Shown in pieces: positions 24,199 through 33,296 of a stretch of DNA of 64,000 bases (positions are counted from its first letter, which is position 1; every line of letters starts with the position of its first letter). The position numbers were made by a program, and so were the translations under genes. The stretch is taken from assembly GCA_024638645.1 (NCBI GenBank), contig JAHEJX010000005.1, positions 1-64,000 on the forward strand, read 5' to 3'. The DNA comes from Actinomycetes bacterium (GTDB taxonomy: Bacteria > Actinomycetota > Acidimicrobiia > Spongiisociales > UBA5794). Below the pieces are notes generated by a model. It ran no database searches. It was not told the origin of the DNA and was given only the letters and a program-made list of their open reading frames with translations.

Positions 24199-24654
24199 AT
24201 GGCACTAGATGAGCTCTATAGAGAAGTGATCCTCGATCACTATCGCAACCCGCGACGCAAAGGGTCCCTCGATGGCGACCATATCCACGCCGAGGGACAG
24301 AACCCATCTTGTGGCGATGAATTCTCTCTCGACCTCCGAATCGACGACGACACCGTCTCCGACGTGGCGATTCAAGGCATCGGCTGTTCAATCTCGCAGG
24401 CATCCGGCTCGATGATGGCCGAGGCATTGATGGGCAAGACGCTGAACGAAGTCGTCGAGATGACCCACAATTTCAAGCGCATGATGGGGATCGTTGAGGG
24501 TGACAATCCTGTGGACGCCGATCGCCCCGGATCTGTGCTCGGCGACCTCGAAGCTCTGCAGGGTGTTCGCAAGTTCCCGGTGCGGGTGAAGTGCGCCGAC
24601 CTTCCCTGGACGACCCTCGAAAGCGCTATCAAGAACGCCGAGGGGGCCGCCTAG
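24199..24654 (+). CDS. sufU: Fe-S scaffold / sulfur-acceptor protein SufU
   Basis: 151 residues of the IscU/NifU-N fold. LYREVILDHYRNPRRKG is the family N-terminus, and the three metal-binding cysteines are C38 (NPSCGDE), C63 (GIGCSIS) and C132 (RVKCADLPW), with D40. The insertion between the second and third Cys and its length fit SufU, the zinc-dependent sulfur acceptor of SufS in Gram-positive bacteria. I chose the ATG at 24199 after GAGAGAG rather than an upstream ATG at 24163. It is separated from both suf clusters. Its stop shares CTAG with the convergent MFS gene. Confidence 0.95.
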   Translation: MALDELYREVILDHYRNPRRKGSLDGDHIHAEGQNPSCGDEFSLDLRIDDDTVSDVAIQGIGCSISQASGSMMAEALMGKTLNEVVEMTHNFKRMMGIVEGDNPVDADRPGSVLGDLEALQGVRKFPVRVKCADLPWTTLESAIKNAEGAA

Positions 24655-25835
24655 GGAGCAGCCTGATCTGCCGATTGAGCCGTTGCTTCGTCGTCATGTT
24701 CGACTACGAAGGCGAGCATCAGCACAAACGCCAGCAGGTTGAGCGCCACTGCCAACATGGCGTTCGCTCCGAAGCCGAAAGCTACGAACACCCTCGTGCC
24801 AGCGAACGCGGCCACCGTTCTGCCGGCGTTGATCGTCACGACCATCCAGGCCAGGTACCGGGCTCGCGCATTCGGCACCGCTTCGGAGGCCAATGGGAAA
24901 GTCGAGACAATCATGAACTCGAATGCGGCAAAGGCAAGCATGGCGGCACCAACGCCGAGTACGAGCGTGTCCCGCCCGATCGCCATCAGCAAATAGCCGG
25001 TGGCGCCGATGAGCAAGCCCGCCATCACCGCCCGACGCTTGCCGAGCCGATCGGTTATCGCAGCCGTCAACGATGATCCAGAGAGCTCGAAGAGCCCGAT
25101 GAGTGCGGTCAAGCCGGCGATTGCTCCGAGAGCGATCATGAACGCGTCCTCGAACCAAGCTCCCAACACAACTGACATGAACTCGGCGGCCCCGGCGAAG
25201 AGGCCGGCAGCTCCCAGCAGCGCAATGCTCGACCGATCGAGAACGAGCTTGCCGCGCTCACCGTCACCCGGCTGGTCGTGCTCGACGAATCTCTGCGAAG
25301 CAAGGATGGTCAGGGCAGTCAGGCCACCGGTTATGTAGAACGCCGCAGCCCAGCCCCAGATGTCGATGATGAGGCCGACGGCCGGTGCGCCGACGAGGAA
25401 GCCGCCAGCCCAGGTCACCTCGAAGAGGGCGATATAGCGGGCACGTTTGGCATACGGCGTGCGATCGGACAGATACGCCTGTCCCGAGACGTCGAAAACG
25501 GCTTTGCCGAGGCCCATCACCGCAAAACCGAAGATCGCCCCGATATAGGCATTCGTGGCGGCAGTTAGGACCGCCCCGGCCGAGAACATCACGATCCCGA
25601 GCTGGATCACCAAACGGCGGTCCCGCTTTCGGTTGGCGGTGACGACGAAAGGGGTCGCCATCGCCGCAGCCGAGCGAGCCGCCACCAGCGTCCCCGCCTG
25701 CTCGAGCGGGATTCCCAGGCCGCGTGCAATCACCGGTAGGAACGGCGACGACATGCGATGAGCAGTGTTGATAACCAGCCGCGCAGCCGTCAACAACAAC
25801 AGTGCCGGGCGCAGGCTTCCGCGAGGCCCGCTCAT
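24651..25835 (-). CDS. Major facilitator superfamily transporter
   Basis: 394 residues with about 12 hydrophobic segments. The first-loop MFS pattern and a central break (residues 180-215, RFVEHDQPGDGERGKL) match two 6-helix halves. The tail is acidic. It is probably an exporter or drug/metabolite transporter; the substrate is unknown. The start ATG at 25835 lies 8 nt upstream of the fumC stop, so the two are cotranscribed with fumC upstream. Confidence 0.87.
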   Translation of the reverse strand: MSGPRGSLRPALLLLTAARLVINTAHRMSSPFLPVIARGLGIPLEQAGTLVAARSAAAMATPFVVTANRKRDRRLVIQLGIVMFSAGAVLTAATNAYIGAIFGFAVMGLGKAVFDVSGQAYLSDRTPYAKRARYIALFEVTWAGGFLVGAPAVGLIIDIWGWAAAFYITGGLTALTILASQRFVEHDQPGDGERGKLVLDRSSIALLGAAGLFAGAAEFMSVVLGAWFEDAFMIALGAIAGLTALIGLFELSGSSLTAAITDRLGKRRAVMAGLLIGATGYLLMAIGRDTLVLGVGAAMLAFAAFEFMIVSTFPLASEAVPNARARYLAWMVVTINAGRTVAAFAGTRVFVAFGFGANAMLAVALNLLAFVLMLAFVVEHDDEATAQSADQAAP

Positions 25836-25842
25836 GGAGGGT

Positions 25843-27231
25843 TCAATCGATGATGCCGCCCTCGGTCATTCGCTTGATGTCGAGCAGTTCATCGACCTGC
25901 TCTTCTGTGAGCCAGCCCTTCTCAATCACTACATCACGAACATTGCGACCCGAGGCGAACGCTTCCTTGGCTGCCACTGCCCCCTTGTCGTATCCGATAT
26001 GGGGGTTGAGGGCCGTCACCACAATGATGTTCGCCTCGGCCAGCGCCCGCGAGCGCGCTACGTCTGCCTCAATGCCGTCTACACACCGTTCCCGGAAAGT
26101 ATCCGCCGCATTGGCAAGCAAGCTGATCGACTCGAGGAGATTGTGGGCGATCAGGGGCATCATGACATTGAGCTCGAAGTTGCCGTTCGCTCCACCCCAT
26201 GTGATCGCCGTGTCGTTGCCAATCACCTGCGAGCAGACTTGCATCATCATCTCGGACATCACCGGGTTCACCTTGCCGGGCATGATCGATGAGCCGGGCT
26301 GGAGTGACGGGAGCCGGATCTCAGCGATGCCGGTTCGCGGGCCAGAAGACAACCAGCGCAGGTCGTTGGCGATCTTGAACAACGATGTGGCCACAGTCTT
26401 GAGAGCCCCCGATGCGTTGACGGCGGCATCCTTGGCCGCTTGCGCCTCGAAGTGATCGTCTGCCTCGCGGAACGGATAGCCCGTAATTGCTGCCATGTCT
26501 GCGATGACCGCTGCGGGAAAGCCGTCGGGAGCGTTGAGGCCTGAGCCGACAGCCGTTCCACCGAGGGCGAGCTCTTCGAGCTCGGGAAGGACCTTTTCGA
26601 CCCTCTGGATGCCTTTGCGAACCTGAGTCGCGTAGCCGCCGAACTCCTGGCCAATCGTCACCGGTGTGGCATCCATGAGGTGGGTGCGTCCCGACTTCAC
26701 GACATCGGCGAACTCTTCGGCCTTGGCCTCGAGCCCGTCTGCGAGCCCACCTAGCTTGGGAAGCAGTTCCTCGCGGATCGCCGCAACAGCAGCGACGTGG
26801 ATCGCTGAGGGGATCACATCGTTTGACGACTGACCGAAGTTCACGTGATCATTGGGGTGGACCTTGCCGCTGCCCAAGTCGCCGCCAAGAATCACGGAGG
26901 CCCTGTTGGCGATGACCTCGTTGGCGTTCGTGTTGGTGGAAGTGCCCGATCCGGTCTGGAAGATATCGAGGACGAACTCCCCGTCGAGCTTGCCGTCACG
27001 AACCTCGTTCGCCGCCTGCACGATGGCGTCCGCTAGCTCGGCTTCGACATGGCCGGCAGGCCCGGACACTCTTGCCGCCGAGCCCTTCAGCAACCCCAGT
27101 GCCCAAATGAATCGGCGACCGAACCGCAAGTCTGAGATGGGGAAGTTCTCCACCGCCCGCTGGGTTGAGGCGCCGTAGTGCGCTCCATCTGGGACTTGGA
27201 CTTCGCCCATCGAGTCACGTTCAATACGCAT
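25843..27231 (-). CDS. fumC: Class II fumarate hydratase
   Basis: 462 residues, family length. It catalyses fumarate to L-malate in the TCA cycle and needs no Fe-S cluster. It shows HYGASTQRAVENFPIS at the N-terminus, TGSGTSTNTNANEVIANRA, SGRTHLMDATPVTIGQEF, and the superfamily signature GSSIMPGKVNPVMSEMM. I use the ATG at 27231, 4 nt after GAGGAG, instead of the ATG at 27246. It is a housekeeping gene and probably heads the operon with the MFS gene. Confidence 0.96.
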   Translation of the reverse strand: MRIERDSMGEVQVPDGAHYGASTQRAVENFPISDLRFGRRFIWALGLLKGSAARVSGPAGHVEAELADAIVQAANEVRDGKLDGEFVLDIFQTGSGTSTNTNANEVIANRASVILGGDLGSGKVHPNDHVNFGQSSNDVIPSAIHVAAVAAIREELLPKLGGLADGLEAKAEEFADVVKSGRTHLMDATPVTIGQEFGGYATQVRKGIQRVEKVLPELEELALGGTAVGSGLNAPDGFPAAVIADMAAITGYPFREADDHFEAQAAKDAAVNASGALKTVATSLFKIANDLRWLSSGPRTGIAEIRLPSLQPGSSIMPGKVNPVMSEMMMQVCSQVIGNDTAITWGGANGNFELNVMMPLIAHNLLESISLLANAADTFRERCVDGIEADVARSRALAEANIIVVTALNPHIGYDKGAVAAKEAFASGRNVRDVVIEKGWLTEEQVDELLDIKRMTEGGIID

Positions 27232-27293
27232 GCTGCTCCTCGTCATGACCGCGCGCTCATACGCAGCTCAGGTTAGACCGGGGTGAATTGCGA

Positions 27294-27716
27294 TCAGCCC
27301 TCGAACCACCTGATTGCGACAACCGCAGCTGCCGCCAGCGTCGCAATCATCACGACCCAGGGCACGGCTTTCCATCCAGCCCACATGCTCCGTTTGTCCA
27401 CGGCCTCTGCAAATGGGGCGCGGCCGTAAGTGAGCTCACGCAATGCTTTGTCTCTAGAGGAGAGCGTCTCCCGCTTGGGAATCGAACGGCCTTCCGGGTC
27501 GCTGCCAAACTTCTCCTGAACCCGGTTCTGCAAAGGGCTCATCAGGATGAACAGCGCAACCAGCAGTGCAACCCCGACGATGATTGCAATGACGCCCCGA
27601 CTGGCGGCAAGCGCTCCAAGACCGAGGAGCCATACGACCCAGAGCTTGCCAACCTCGCCGATGTACTTTTTGGCGTCAGCCTGGTCGACAAACCAAGTCT
27701 CGGCGGATTCGGTCAT
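27294..27716 (-). CDS. Hypothetical membrane protein downstream of sufC copy 2
   Basis: 140 residues with three likely membrane helices (about 25-40, 42-60 and 116-135) and a basic cytoplasmic loop (PLQNRVQEKFGSDPEGRSIPKRETLSSRDKALREL). No family recognised. It begins in a 4-nt ATGA overlap with sufC copy 2, so it belongs to the suf transcript. A role in Fe-S assembly is only suggested by coupling. Confidence 0.75.
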   Translation of the reverse strand: MTESAETWFVDQADAKKYIGEVGKLWVVWLLGLGALAASRGVIAIIVGVALLVALFILMSPLQNRVQEKFGSDPEGRSIPKRETLSSRDKALRELTYGRAPFAEAVDKRSMWAGWKAVPWVVMIATLAAAAVVAIRWFEG

Positions 27717-28474
27717 GGCAGATCGAGCAGCGGGTCCCTGACTGGGACGAGTCCGAGCTCCGCCCGCAGCGCCTCGTAGCCGGTGTCTTCGAGCTCGTCT
27801 GCGACTTCTCGGCCGCCGCTACGGACAATGCGGCCACCGATCATCACGTGAATCCGGTCCGGCTTCATGTAGTTCAGGATGCGGGAATAGTGAGTGATCA
27901 CAAGAACGCCAAGGTTCTCGGAACGTGAACTCTCCACGAGGCCGGCGACTTCGCGAACCGCATCGACGTCGAGCCCGGAGTCGATCTCGTCGAGGACGGC
28001 AACTTTGGGTTGGACCAGCGCAAGCTGGAACATCTCCGAGCGCTTCTTCTCGCCACCGGAGAGACCTTCATTGATCGGGCGTTTGAGGAAACGACCCATC
28101 CCCAGCTGAGCAGTAGATGCTGCAACCCGGCTGGCAAAGTCACCATTGCCAACCGCTCCGCCGATTTCCTCGACCAGATCGTCGAGGGAGACACCCGGGA
28201 CCTCCACCGGGTACTGGAAGGCCTCGAAAAGCCCCTTGCGAGCCCGCTCGTCGACACCGAGCCCCATTATTTCTTCGCCGTCGAGCAGGACACTGCCGCT
28301 TGACGTGTAATCGTCCTTACCCATGAGCACGTGGCTGAGGGTGGACTTGCCCGACCCGTTCGGGCCCATCAGGGCATGGACCTCCCCGAATGGAATCTCG
28401 AGGTCGACGCCTTTGAGAATCTCGAGATCGCCGATACTGGCATGCAGATCCTTGATGACGAGTGCATTCCTCAT
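27713..28474 (-). CDS. sufC: Fe-S cluster assembly ATPase SufC (copy 2)
   Basis: 253 residues. Walker A GPNGSGKS (37-44), FQYPVEVPGV Q-loop, signature LSGGE (138-142), Walker B VAVLDEIDSGLDVDAV and LVITHYSRIL. It is clearly diverged from copy 1 at 9019-9774. It is coupled by 4-nt overlaps to the Rieske gene upstream and the membrane gene downstream, and sits in the sufD cluster, so it is the more likely partner of SufB-SufD. Confidence 0.95.
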   Translation of the reverse strand: MRNALVIKDLHASIGDLEILKGVDLEIPFGEVHALMGPNGSGKSTLSHVLMGKDDYTSSGSVLLDGEEIMGLGVDERARKGLFEAFQYPVEVPGVSLDDLVEEIGGAVGNGDFASRVAASTAQLGMGRFLKRPINEGLSGGEKKRSEMFQLALVQPKVAVLDEIDSGLDVDAVREVAGLVESSRSENLGVLVITHYSRILNYMKPDRIHVMIGGRIVRSGGREVADELEDTGYEALRAELGLVPVRDPLLDLP

Positions 28475-28794
28475 CCTGCACCGTCCTCGATGACGAGCGT
28501 GGCCTGGTCGCCCTGGACGATCACTTCGTAAACCGGCACCGGCTTGGTGGCAGGAAACGATCCGGGCAGGCCGGTCTCGAGGTTGAACTCAGATCCGTGC
28601 CGCGGGCACTCGACCTCCATGCCGAACAACTCTCCTTCTGCTAGTGACGCTTCGGCGTGGCTGCAACGATCGCCAATGGCGTAGATGGCGTCACCCACCC
28701 GGAAAACGGCGACACGATGCTCGCCATAGTCGACTCGAATTCCCCGACCTGCAGGAAGGTCGGCGACGCTGCCGAGAGCGATCTTCTCGCTCAC
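28471..28794 (-). CDS. Rieske [2Fe-2S] ferredoxin
   Basis: 107 residues with the Rieske cluster ligands C44-x-H46 (DRCSHAEA) and C63-xx-H66 (ECPRHGSEFN), typical of small soluble Rieske ferredoxins rather than oxygenase subunits. The start is GTG at 28794, overlapping the sufD TGA as GTGA. Such proteins are common inside actinobacterial suf operons, but their exact role there is not settled; it may be electron donor or cluster client. Confidence 0.93.
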   Translation of the reverse strand: MSEKIALGSVADLPAGRGIRVDYGEHRVAVFRVGDAIYAIGDRCSHAEASLAEGELFGMEVECPRHGSEFNLETGLPGSFPATKPVPVYEVIVQGDQATLVIEDGAG

Positions 28795-30023
28795 AGCCGG
28801 CCCTCCTCCTGCGCCCTCAAGAACTTCTCGTTGAAACGGCCGCGCAGCGGCTCGACAATTGCAGGCACCGGGAAACGGCTCAGAGCCTCCTCGAAGAATC
28901 CGCGGACTTGAAGCCGGTCGGCACTTGGTCGATCGAGGCCTCGGCTCATGAGGTAGTAGCGCTGTTCCGGATCGAGCTGACCGACGGTTGAGCCATGGCC
29001 GCATTTGACGTCGTTGGCGAGAATCTCGAGGTTCGGCACCGACTGCGCCGAAGCTCCGTCGCTGAGAATGAGGTTTCGATTGGTCTGGAATGCGTCCGTC
29101 TTCTGAGCGATCTCGTCGATCCGGATCATGCCGGTGAACACGGAGCCGGCCTCGTCCTCCACTGCACCCTTGAGGAACATCTCCGAATGCGTATTGGGGG
29201 CGGCGTGGTGCATGACGTAGCGGTAGTCGAGAATCTGCTCCTCGTCGCCGAAGTAGGCGCCGACCACCTTGGCATTGGAGCCTTGGCCGGCCAGTTTGAT
29301 GTCGAGCTGCCAGCGCGCAAGCGCGCCGCCGAGGCCGGCTTCGGCCGTCTTGAGTGAAGCGTCGCGACCGACCGAGAACACGATTTGGCCGATCGAACGA
29401 GTGGCTCGACCCCAGCCCTGATCGACGACCACCGTCAGGTTCGAATTGTCGCCGAGGCTGCCTTCGACGTGCGGCACCACGAGTGCCGGCAAATCGTCCG
29501 CCGAGCGCAACCGGAGCGCAACGGTGGCTTCCGAGCCCTTTCCCACTCGGATTCGGACAGCCGGGAAGCTGGCGCCCTCAGAGGAGGCCGACACATCGAT
29601 GAATATCGGCGATTCGATGGCCTTCCCGTCTGCGACGACTACGTCAACCCGTTCGGCACCATGGGCGGCTTGCGCCGCAGTGAAGATGTCCTGTCCGGGA
29701 TCGATCAGTGATTCGAAACGATCTGTGGCGCGTCCAACGGTCAGATTGGGATCGCTGGATTCAGCTGCCACAACTGAACCATCCACCACCAAAGCGAACC
29801 CTGCCGAGTCGGGCACCGGAGGCCGCTCGTCGATCGATTCGGCGGCGACGGCTACCTCAAAATCTTCCAGGTCGAAGTCGAGATCGACGTAGCGCCAGAC
29901 TTCTTCGCGACCTGTTGGCATGGCAAAGTCAGCCAGTTTGGCCAATGCGTGCTGACGGGTCTCCAGCGATTCGTCAGACTCGCCGGGAACGCGCAACAAA
30001 GTGCTTGATGTCAAGGGCGTCAA
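28791..30023 (-). CDS. sufD: Fe-S cluster assembly protein SufD
   Basis: 410 residues. Beta-helix protein of the SufBCD scaffold, with GREEVWRYVDLDFDLEDFE near the N-terminus and NRNLILSDGASAQSVPNLEILANDVKCGHGSTVGQLDPEQRYYLMSRGL near the C-terminus (the SufB/SufD family block). I start at TTG 30023, 7 nt after AGGAG; the open frame extends further upstream, but that part lacks SufD similarity. It is the first gene of the sufD-Rieske-sufC-membrane cluster. Confidence 0.93.
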   Translation of the reverse strand: MTPLTSSTLLRVPGESDESLETRQHALAKLADFAMPTGREEVWRYVDLDFDLEDFEVAVAAESIDERPPVPDSAGFALVVDGSVVAAESSDPNLTVGRATDRFESLIDPGQDIFTAAQAAHGAERVDVVVADGKAIESPIFIDVSASSEGASFPAVRIRVGKGSEATVALRLRSADDLPALVVPHVEGSLGDNSNLTVVVDQGWGRATRSIGQIVFSVGRDASLKTAEAGLGGALARWQLDIKLAGQGSNAKVVGAYFGDEEQILDYRYVMHHAAPNTHSEMFLKGAVEDEAGSVFTGMIRIDEIAQKTDAFQTNRNLILSDGASAQSVPNLEILANDVKCGHGSTVGQLDPEQRYYLMSRGLDRPSADRLQVRGFFEEALSRFPVPAIVEPLRGRFNEKFLRAQEEGRL

Positions 30024-30217
30024 GGCCGATCTCCTATGGAGGCGGAGGAAGCCTAACGCAGATGAGAACGGTGCGATTCTCAGCATGCGCTCATCCAAGG
30101 GACCAGGACGAACATGAGGCCGATGAACGCACTTGACACATTTGCTAACAGCGTTCACCATGAATACTCGGTAGGGAGCACCGGTCGCTGGAACCGTGCT
30201 GTGGTGGAGGCCATTCG

Positions 30218-30805
30218 ATGCGGAAGTTGACACTGCTGGCGCTCGTCGCCGCCCTTACCTCGACGCTGGTCATCGCCGTCACGCCTGCCGCTGCCGACGA
30301 AGGCTTCGAGTTCACCTACTTCCCCCACGAGGGAATCGACGTTGACTTCACCAATGACTGGGGAAGACCTCGCGACGGCGGCGAACGCACTCACAAGGGC
30401 ACCGACGTGTTTTCTCCCAAGCTCACCCCGATAGTTGCCGTCGCCGACGGGTTCATAACCATGATGGGCAAAGGCGACCGTCCCGGATATCAGGTCCGCA
30501 TCCGTCACGCCAACGGTTGGCAAACCTGGTATTTCCACCTGAACAACGACACGCCCGGTACCGACAACAACCGCGGTGGCCCTGATTCTGCCTTTGCCGA
30601 GGGCCTCGAAGAGGGCATGTTCGTCGAGGCCGGCACAGTGATCGGCTACGTAGGCGATTCAGGAAACGCTGAGCCGACTCCTCCCCATACTCACTTCGAG
30701 CTACATCGCGGCGGCAAAGCCATCAATCCGTACTACCACCTGCGGGATGCCTGGCGCCGACAGCAGCGGGTGTATCGACTGTTCAACTCGCTGGAATTGG
30801 ATTAG
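30218..30805 (+). CDS. Secreted M23-family peptidoglycan peptidase
   Basis: 195 residues with a signal peptide (MRKLTLLALVAALTSTLVIAV, cleavage after TPAAA about residue 27). The zinc ligands of the LytM/M23 fold are HKGTD (His and Asp) and HTHFELH. It lacks SH3, LysM or coiled-coil domains. The likely role is cell-wall endopeptidase or activator outside the membrane. RBS GGTGGAGG lies upstream. It is divergent from sufD with a 194-nt promoter gap. Confidence 0.92.
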   Translation: MRKLTLLALVAALTSTLVIAVTPAAADEGFEFTYFPHEGIDVDFTNDWGRPRDGGERTHKGTDVFSPKLTPIVAVADGFITMMGKGDRPGYQVRIRHANGWQTWYFHLNNDTPGTDNNRGGPDSAFAEGLEEGMFVEAGTVIGYVGDSGNAEPTPPHTHFELHRGGKAINPYYHLRDAWRRQQRVYRLFNSLELD

Positions 30806-30835
30806 CTCGCGGTGGCCGGTTGGCCGACCGCGTAG

Positions 30836-31519
30836 TCACTTCGAGGAAATCTCCACCGCACGATCAACGATCGCGTCGAGCATCTCTTCTGTCAGCCGGC
30901 CGGTGAAGGTGTTTTGCTGGCTTGGGTGATAGCTGCAGATGATCGTGAAGTCCTCCAGCTCGATTTCGACGCCGTGGCCGAACTTGGGCCTGGGTTTGGG
31001 AAGCTCGACTCCGGCACCGCCGAGGTGTCGCCATAGCGCCTGGTACCCAAAGCCGCCAAGGCACACATAGACCTTGGTTTGATCCAGTAGCCCGAGCTCG
31101 GCTTGCATCCAGGTTGAACAGTTGTCCCTTTCCACAGAAGTTGGTTTGTTGTCCGGCGGAGCACAATGGACGGCCGACGTGACGAACGCGTTCGTGAGGA
31201 CAAGGCCGTCATCAGCCGCGGTCGATTCCGGCTGGCTCGACAGCCCGGCACTATTCAAAGCTCTGTAGAGCCAATCACCACTGCGATCGCCGGTGAACAT
31301 CCGACCGGTTCGGTTGGCGCCATGTGCCGCCGGCGCCAGGCCGACGAAAACGATCCGGGCGTGTGGATCGCCGAAGCCGGGGACCGGCCTTCCCCAATAA
31401 TCCTGGTGCGCAAAGGACGCCCGCTTCTCGGCGGCGACCCTCTCCCGCCACTCGACGAGGCGCGGACAGCGCCGGCAGTCGACAAGATCAGCATGGATGA
31501 CCGCGAGGGAGTTACTCAC
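30836..31519 (-). CDS. Type 5 uracil-DNA glycosylase UdgB
   Basis: 227 residues. Fe-S cysteines C15 and C18 in DCRRCPRLVEWRE; the family-5 motif GLAPAAHGANRTGRMFTGDRSGDWLY; and SYHPSQQNTFTGRLT at the C-terminus with the catalytic-loop His. Type 5 enzymes remove uracil (and other deaminated bases) from double-stranded DNA without an acidic catalytic residue in motif A. It overlaps the upstream DUF4015 gene by 4 nt (31516-31519). Confidence 0.93.
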   Translation of the reverse strand: MSNSLAVIHADLVDCRRCPRLVEWRERVAAEKRASFAHQDYWGRPVPGFGDPHARIVFVGLAPAAHGANRTGRMFTGDRSGDWLYRALNSAGLSSQPESTAADDGLVLTNAFVTSAVHCAPPDNKPTSVERDNCSTWMQAELGLLDQTKVYVCLGGFGYQALWRHLGGAGVELPKPRPKFGHGVEIELEDFTIICSYHPSQQNTFTGRLTEEMLDAIVDRAVEISSK

Positions 31520-33102
31520 TCAGGCGGGGGGAGATGCCCGGCGTCGAAGATCGTGTTGGCGCTCCACAGCATCCACCCCATGTCGCGGTCTTCGGCCACC
31601 CGCTGGATAGCCAGTATCTCGTCGTCTGGGATGAACGCCCGCTGCAGCCACGGTCGGTAGATGCTGAAGCCCTCGAGACGAGGAATGCCGGAGTCGAGCG
31701 CAAGCGTCACGAGCTCGATCGCGTGCTCGTTCGGGTCGTCCCAGCCCTTCCATCCTGGCCCATATGTGTAGGTGTAGATCATGGGGCTGAGCACATCGAT
31801 GTAGTTGGAGAAGACTCCCGGTGCCTGCCCGATGCCCTCGTCCGAGGAGCTCTCCAGCGTGATTGCGAAGATGTCGGCGGCCACGGCGCATCCCATTGGA
31901 TTGAGCCGGCCGTGCGCCTCCTGGAGGAACGCCGAGATGGTCATGACGCGGAACTCCTGTTTCTCCTTGTCGTAGTAACCGTCGCCGCCGCGCAACTCGT
32001 CGAAGACCAGACGGCTCACCGGCCCGTCCGAGGGAAAGCGGATGTAGTCGAACTGGATCTCGTCGAAGCCCCGGCGGCATGCCTCCTCGGCGAGGTCGAG
32101 GGCATAGTCCCACGAGTTGCGATCGGTCGGATCGAGCCAGCGGATCCCCTTGTTGTTCCGCCACAGCTCGCCTGTCTCGGAGTCGCGTGCAGCAATCTCG
32201 GGCCGGGCCTTGGCTAGGAAGTTGTCTTGGAAGGTGACGATCCTGGTGATCTTGTAGATGCCATGGTCATCCATGTCTTGGATGATCTTGTCCAGGTTGT
32301 AGAAGGTCTTGACAGCACCGATCTCGTGAGCGAGCGCCACCTCGGTGTCGTGAAACACGGTGCCGCCCTCGGCTTTGGTGTCCACTACGAAGGCGTTGAT
32401 ACCGGTCTGGTCGGCCAGCTCGAGCAGCGACTCCCAGGTCTCACGGTCTCCGGCCTTGTCGCCGGCCACACGAAGCGCCCGGATCATCAGGGGCTCGAGC
32501 GTGAGCGTTATGGCGGTTTCCGTCCCATCCCAGGCGACAGTCGCCGACTGCCACGCGGGACGGTCCAATTGCAGCTCGCCGGTCATGGCCCTACTGATCT
32601 CGAACGCCCCTTCCGCATCGGTTCGTGCCGTGGCGCGTCCCAGTTTCACTGCGGTTCCCGGTAGCGCTCGTCCATCGGGAGTCACCACTCGACCGGTCAG
32701 AACGATCGGATCGAGCGCGAGTGTCAGCGAACCGTCTTCCGGCAAGTCGGCAACAGTGGTCGCAGCAGAGCGAAAGCCGGGAGCGCTGGCCGAGATATCC
32801 AGGCCCGTGTCGCCGAAACGCCAGTCGATCGACAGGCGCCCTGTCTCGTCCGTCTCCAACTGTTCGTCGCCTACGGAAAGGGTGGCCGGCAGCGCCGTCG
32901 AGTCGTCGGCCGCAACGATTGCGACGGTGAGCACAGGAGCTTCGGGTTCGAGCGGCCGCACCGACTCGCCGCCGAGAAGGCCGACCGGGCTGGCGCACGC
33001 ACCGAGCCCAAATGCGAACAGGGCGCCGAGCACGAAGCGGCGAAGCGCGCGCCTCGCGCGCTTCGAATGCTCGATGGGGAATGTGGATGCGTGCACTATC
33101 AC
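31516..33102 (-). CDS. DUF4015 lipoprotein (putative glycoside hydrolase)
   Basis: About 528 residues. A basic N-region (SKRARRALRRFVLGALFAFGLGAC) ends in a lipobox, so the protein is exported and lipidated. Residues 50-190 are a pair of carboxypeptidase-regulatory-like / beta-sandwich domains (GRVVTPDGRALPGTAVKLG). From about 220 comes the DUF4015 putative glycosidase domain (AFVVDTKAEGGTVFHDTE, EIQFDYIRFPSDG, SPMIYTYTYGPGWKG). The start codon is uncertain: GTG at 33102 or 33096 gives a normal signal peptide, while the first ATG at 33189 adds 29 residues. Substrate unknown. Confidence 0.85.
   Translation of the reverse strand: MIVHASTFPIEHSKRARRALRRFVLGALFAFGLGACASPVGLLGGESVRPLEPEAPVLTVAIVAADDSTALPATLSVGDEQLETDETGRLSIDWRFGDTGLDISASAPGFRSAATTVADLPEDGSLTLALDPIVLTGRVVTPDGRALPGTAVKLGRATARTDAEGAFEISRAMTGELQLDRPAWQSATVAWDGTETAITLTLEPLMIRALRVAGDKAGDRETWESLLELADQTGINAFVVDTKAEGGTVFHDTEVALAHEIGAVKTFYNLDKIIQDMDDHGIYKITRIVTFQDNFLAKARPEIAARDSETGELWRNNKGIRWLDPTDRNSWDYALDLAEEACRRGFDEIQFDYIRFPSDGPVSRLVFDELRGGDGYYDKEKQEFRVMTISAFLQEAHGRLNPMGCAVAADIFAITLESSSDEGIGQAPGVFSNYIDVLSPMIYTYTYGPGWKGWDDPNEHAIELVTLALDSGIPRLEGFSIYRPWLQRAFIPDDEILAIQRVAEDRDMGWMLWSANTIFDAGHLPPPE
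33041..33065. repeat. GC-rich perfect hairpin in the signal-peptide codons
   Basis: CGAAGCGCGCG (33041-33051) pairs perfectly with CGCGCGCTTCG (33055-33065), 3-nt loop. It lies in the codons for the basic n-region of the DUF4015 lipoprotein, soon after the translation start, where a strong stem could slow translation. Confidence 0.7.
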
Positions 33103-33296
33103 GTCGATCTCTGCCAGCTGTGCCCAACCCGCGTACGCCACGATCGTAGTTCCCCCGAAGCGCAACACCAGGTTGGAGAAGCGTTCCAACCTGCTGCGAC
33201 CAGGGGAAATCGCTTGCTGGACACTCCGTTTGCTGATAATTTCGAGTCAATGCTCTCCCTGTGCGAGGGGGGTCGTTCTCGACCGAAGGGGAGCCG

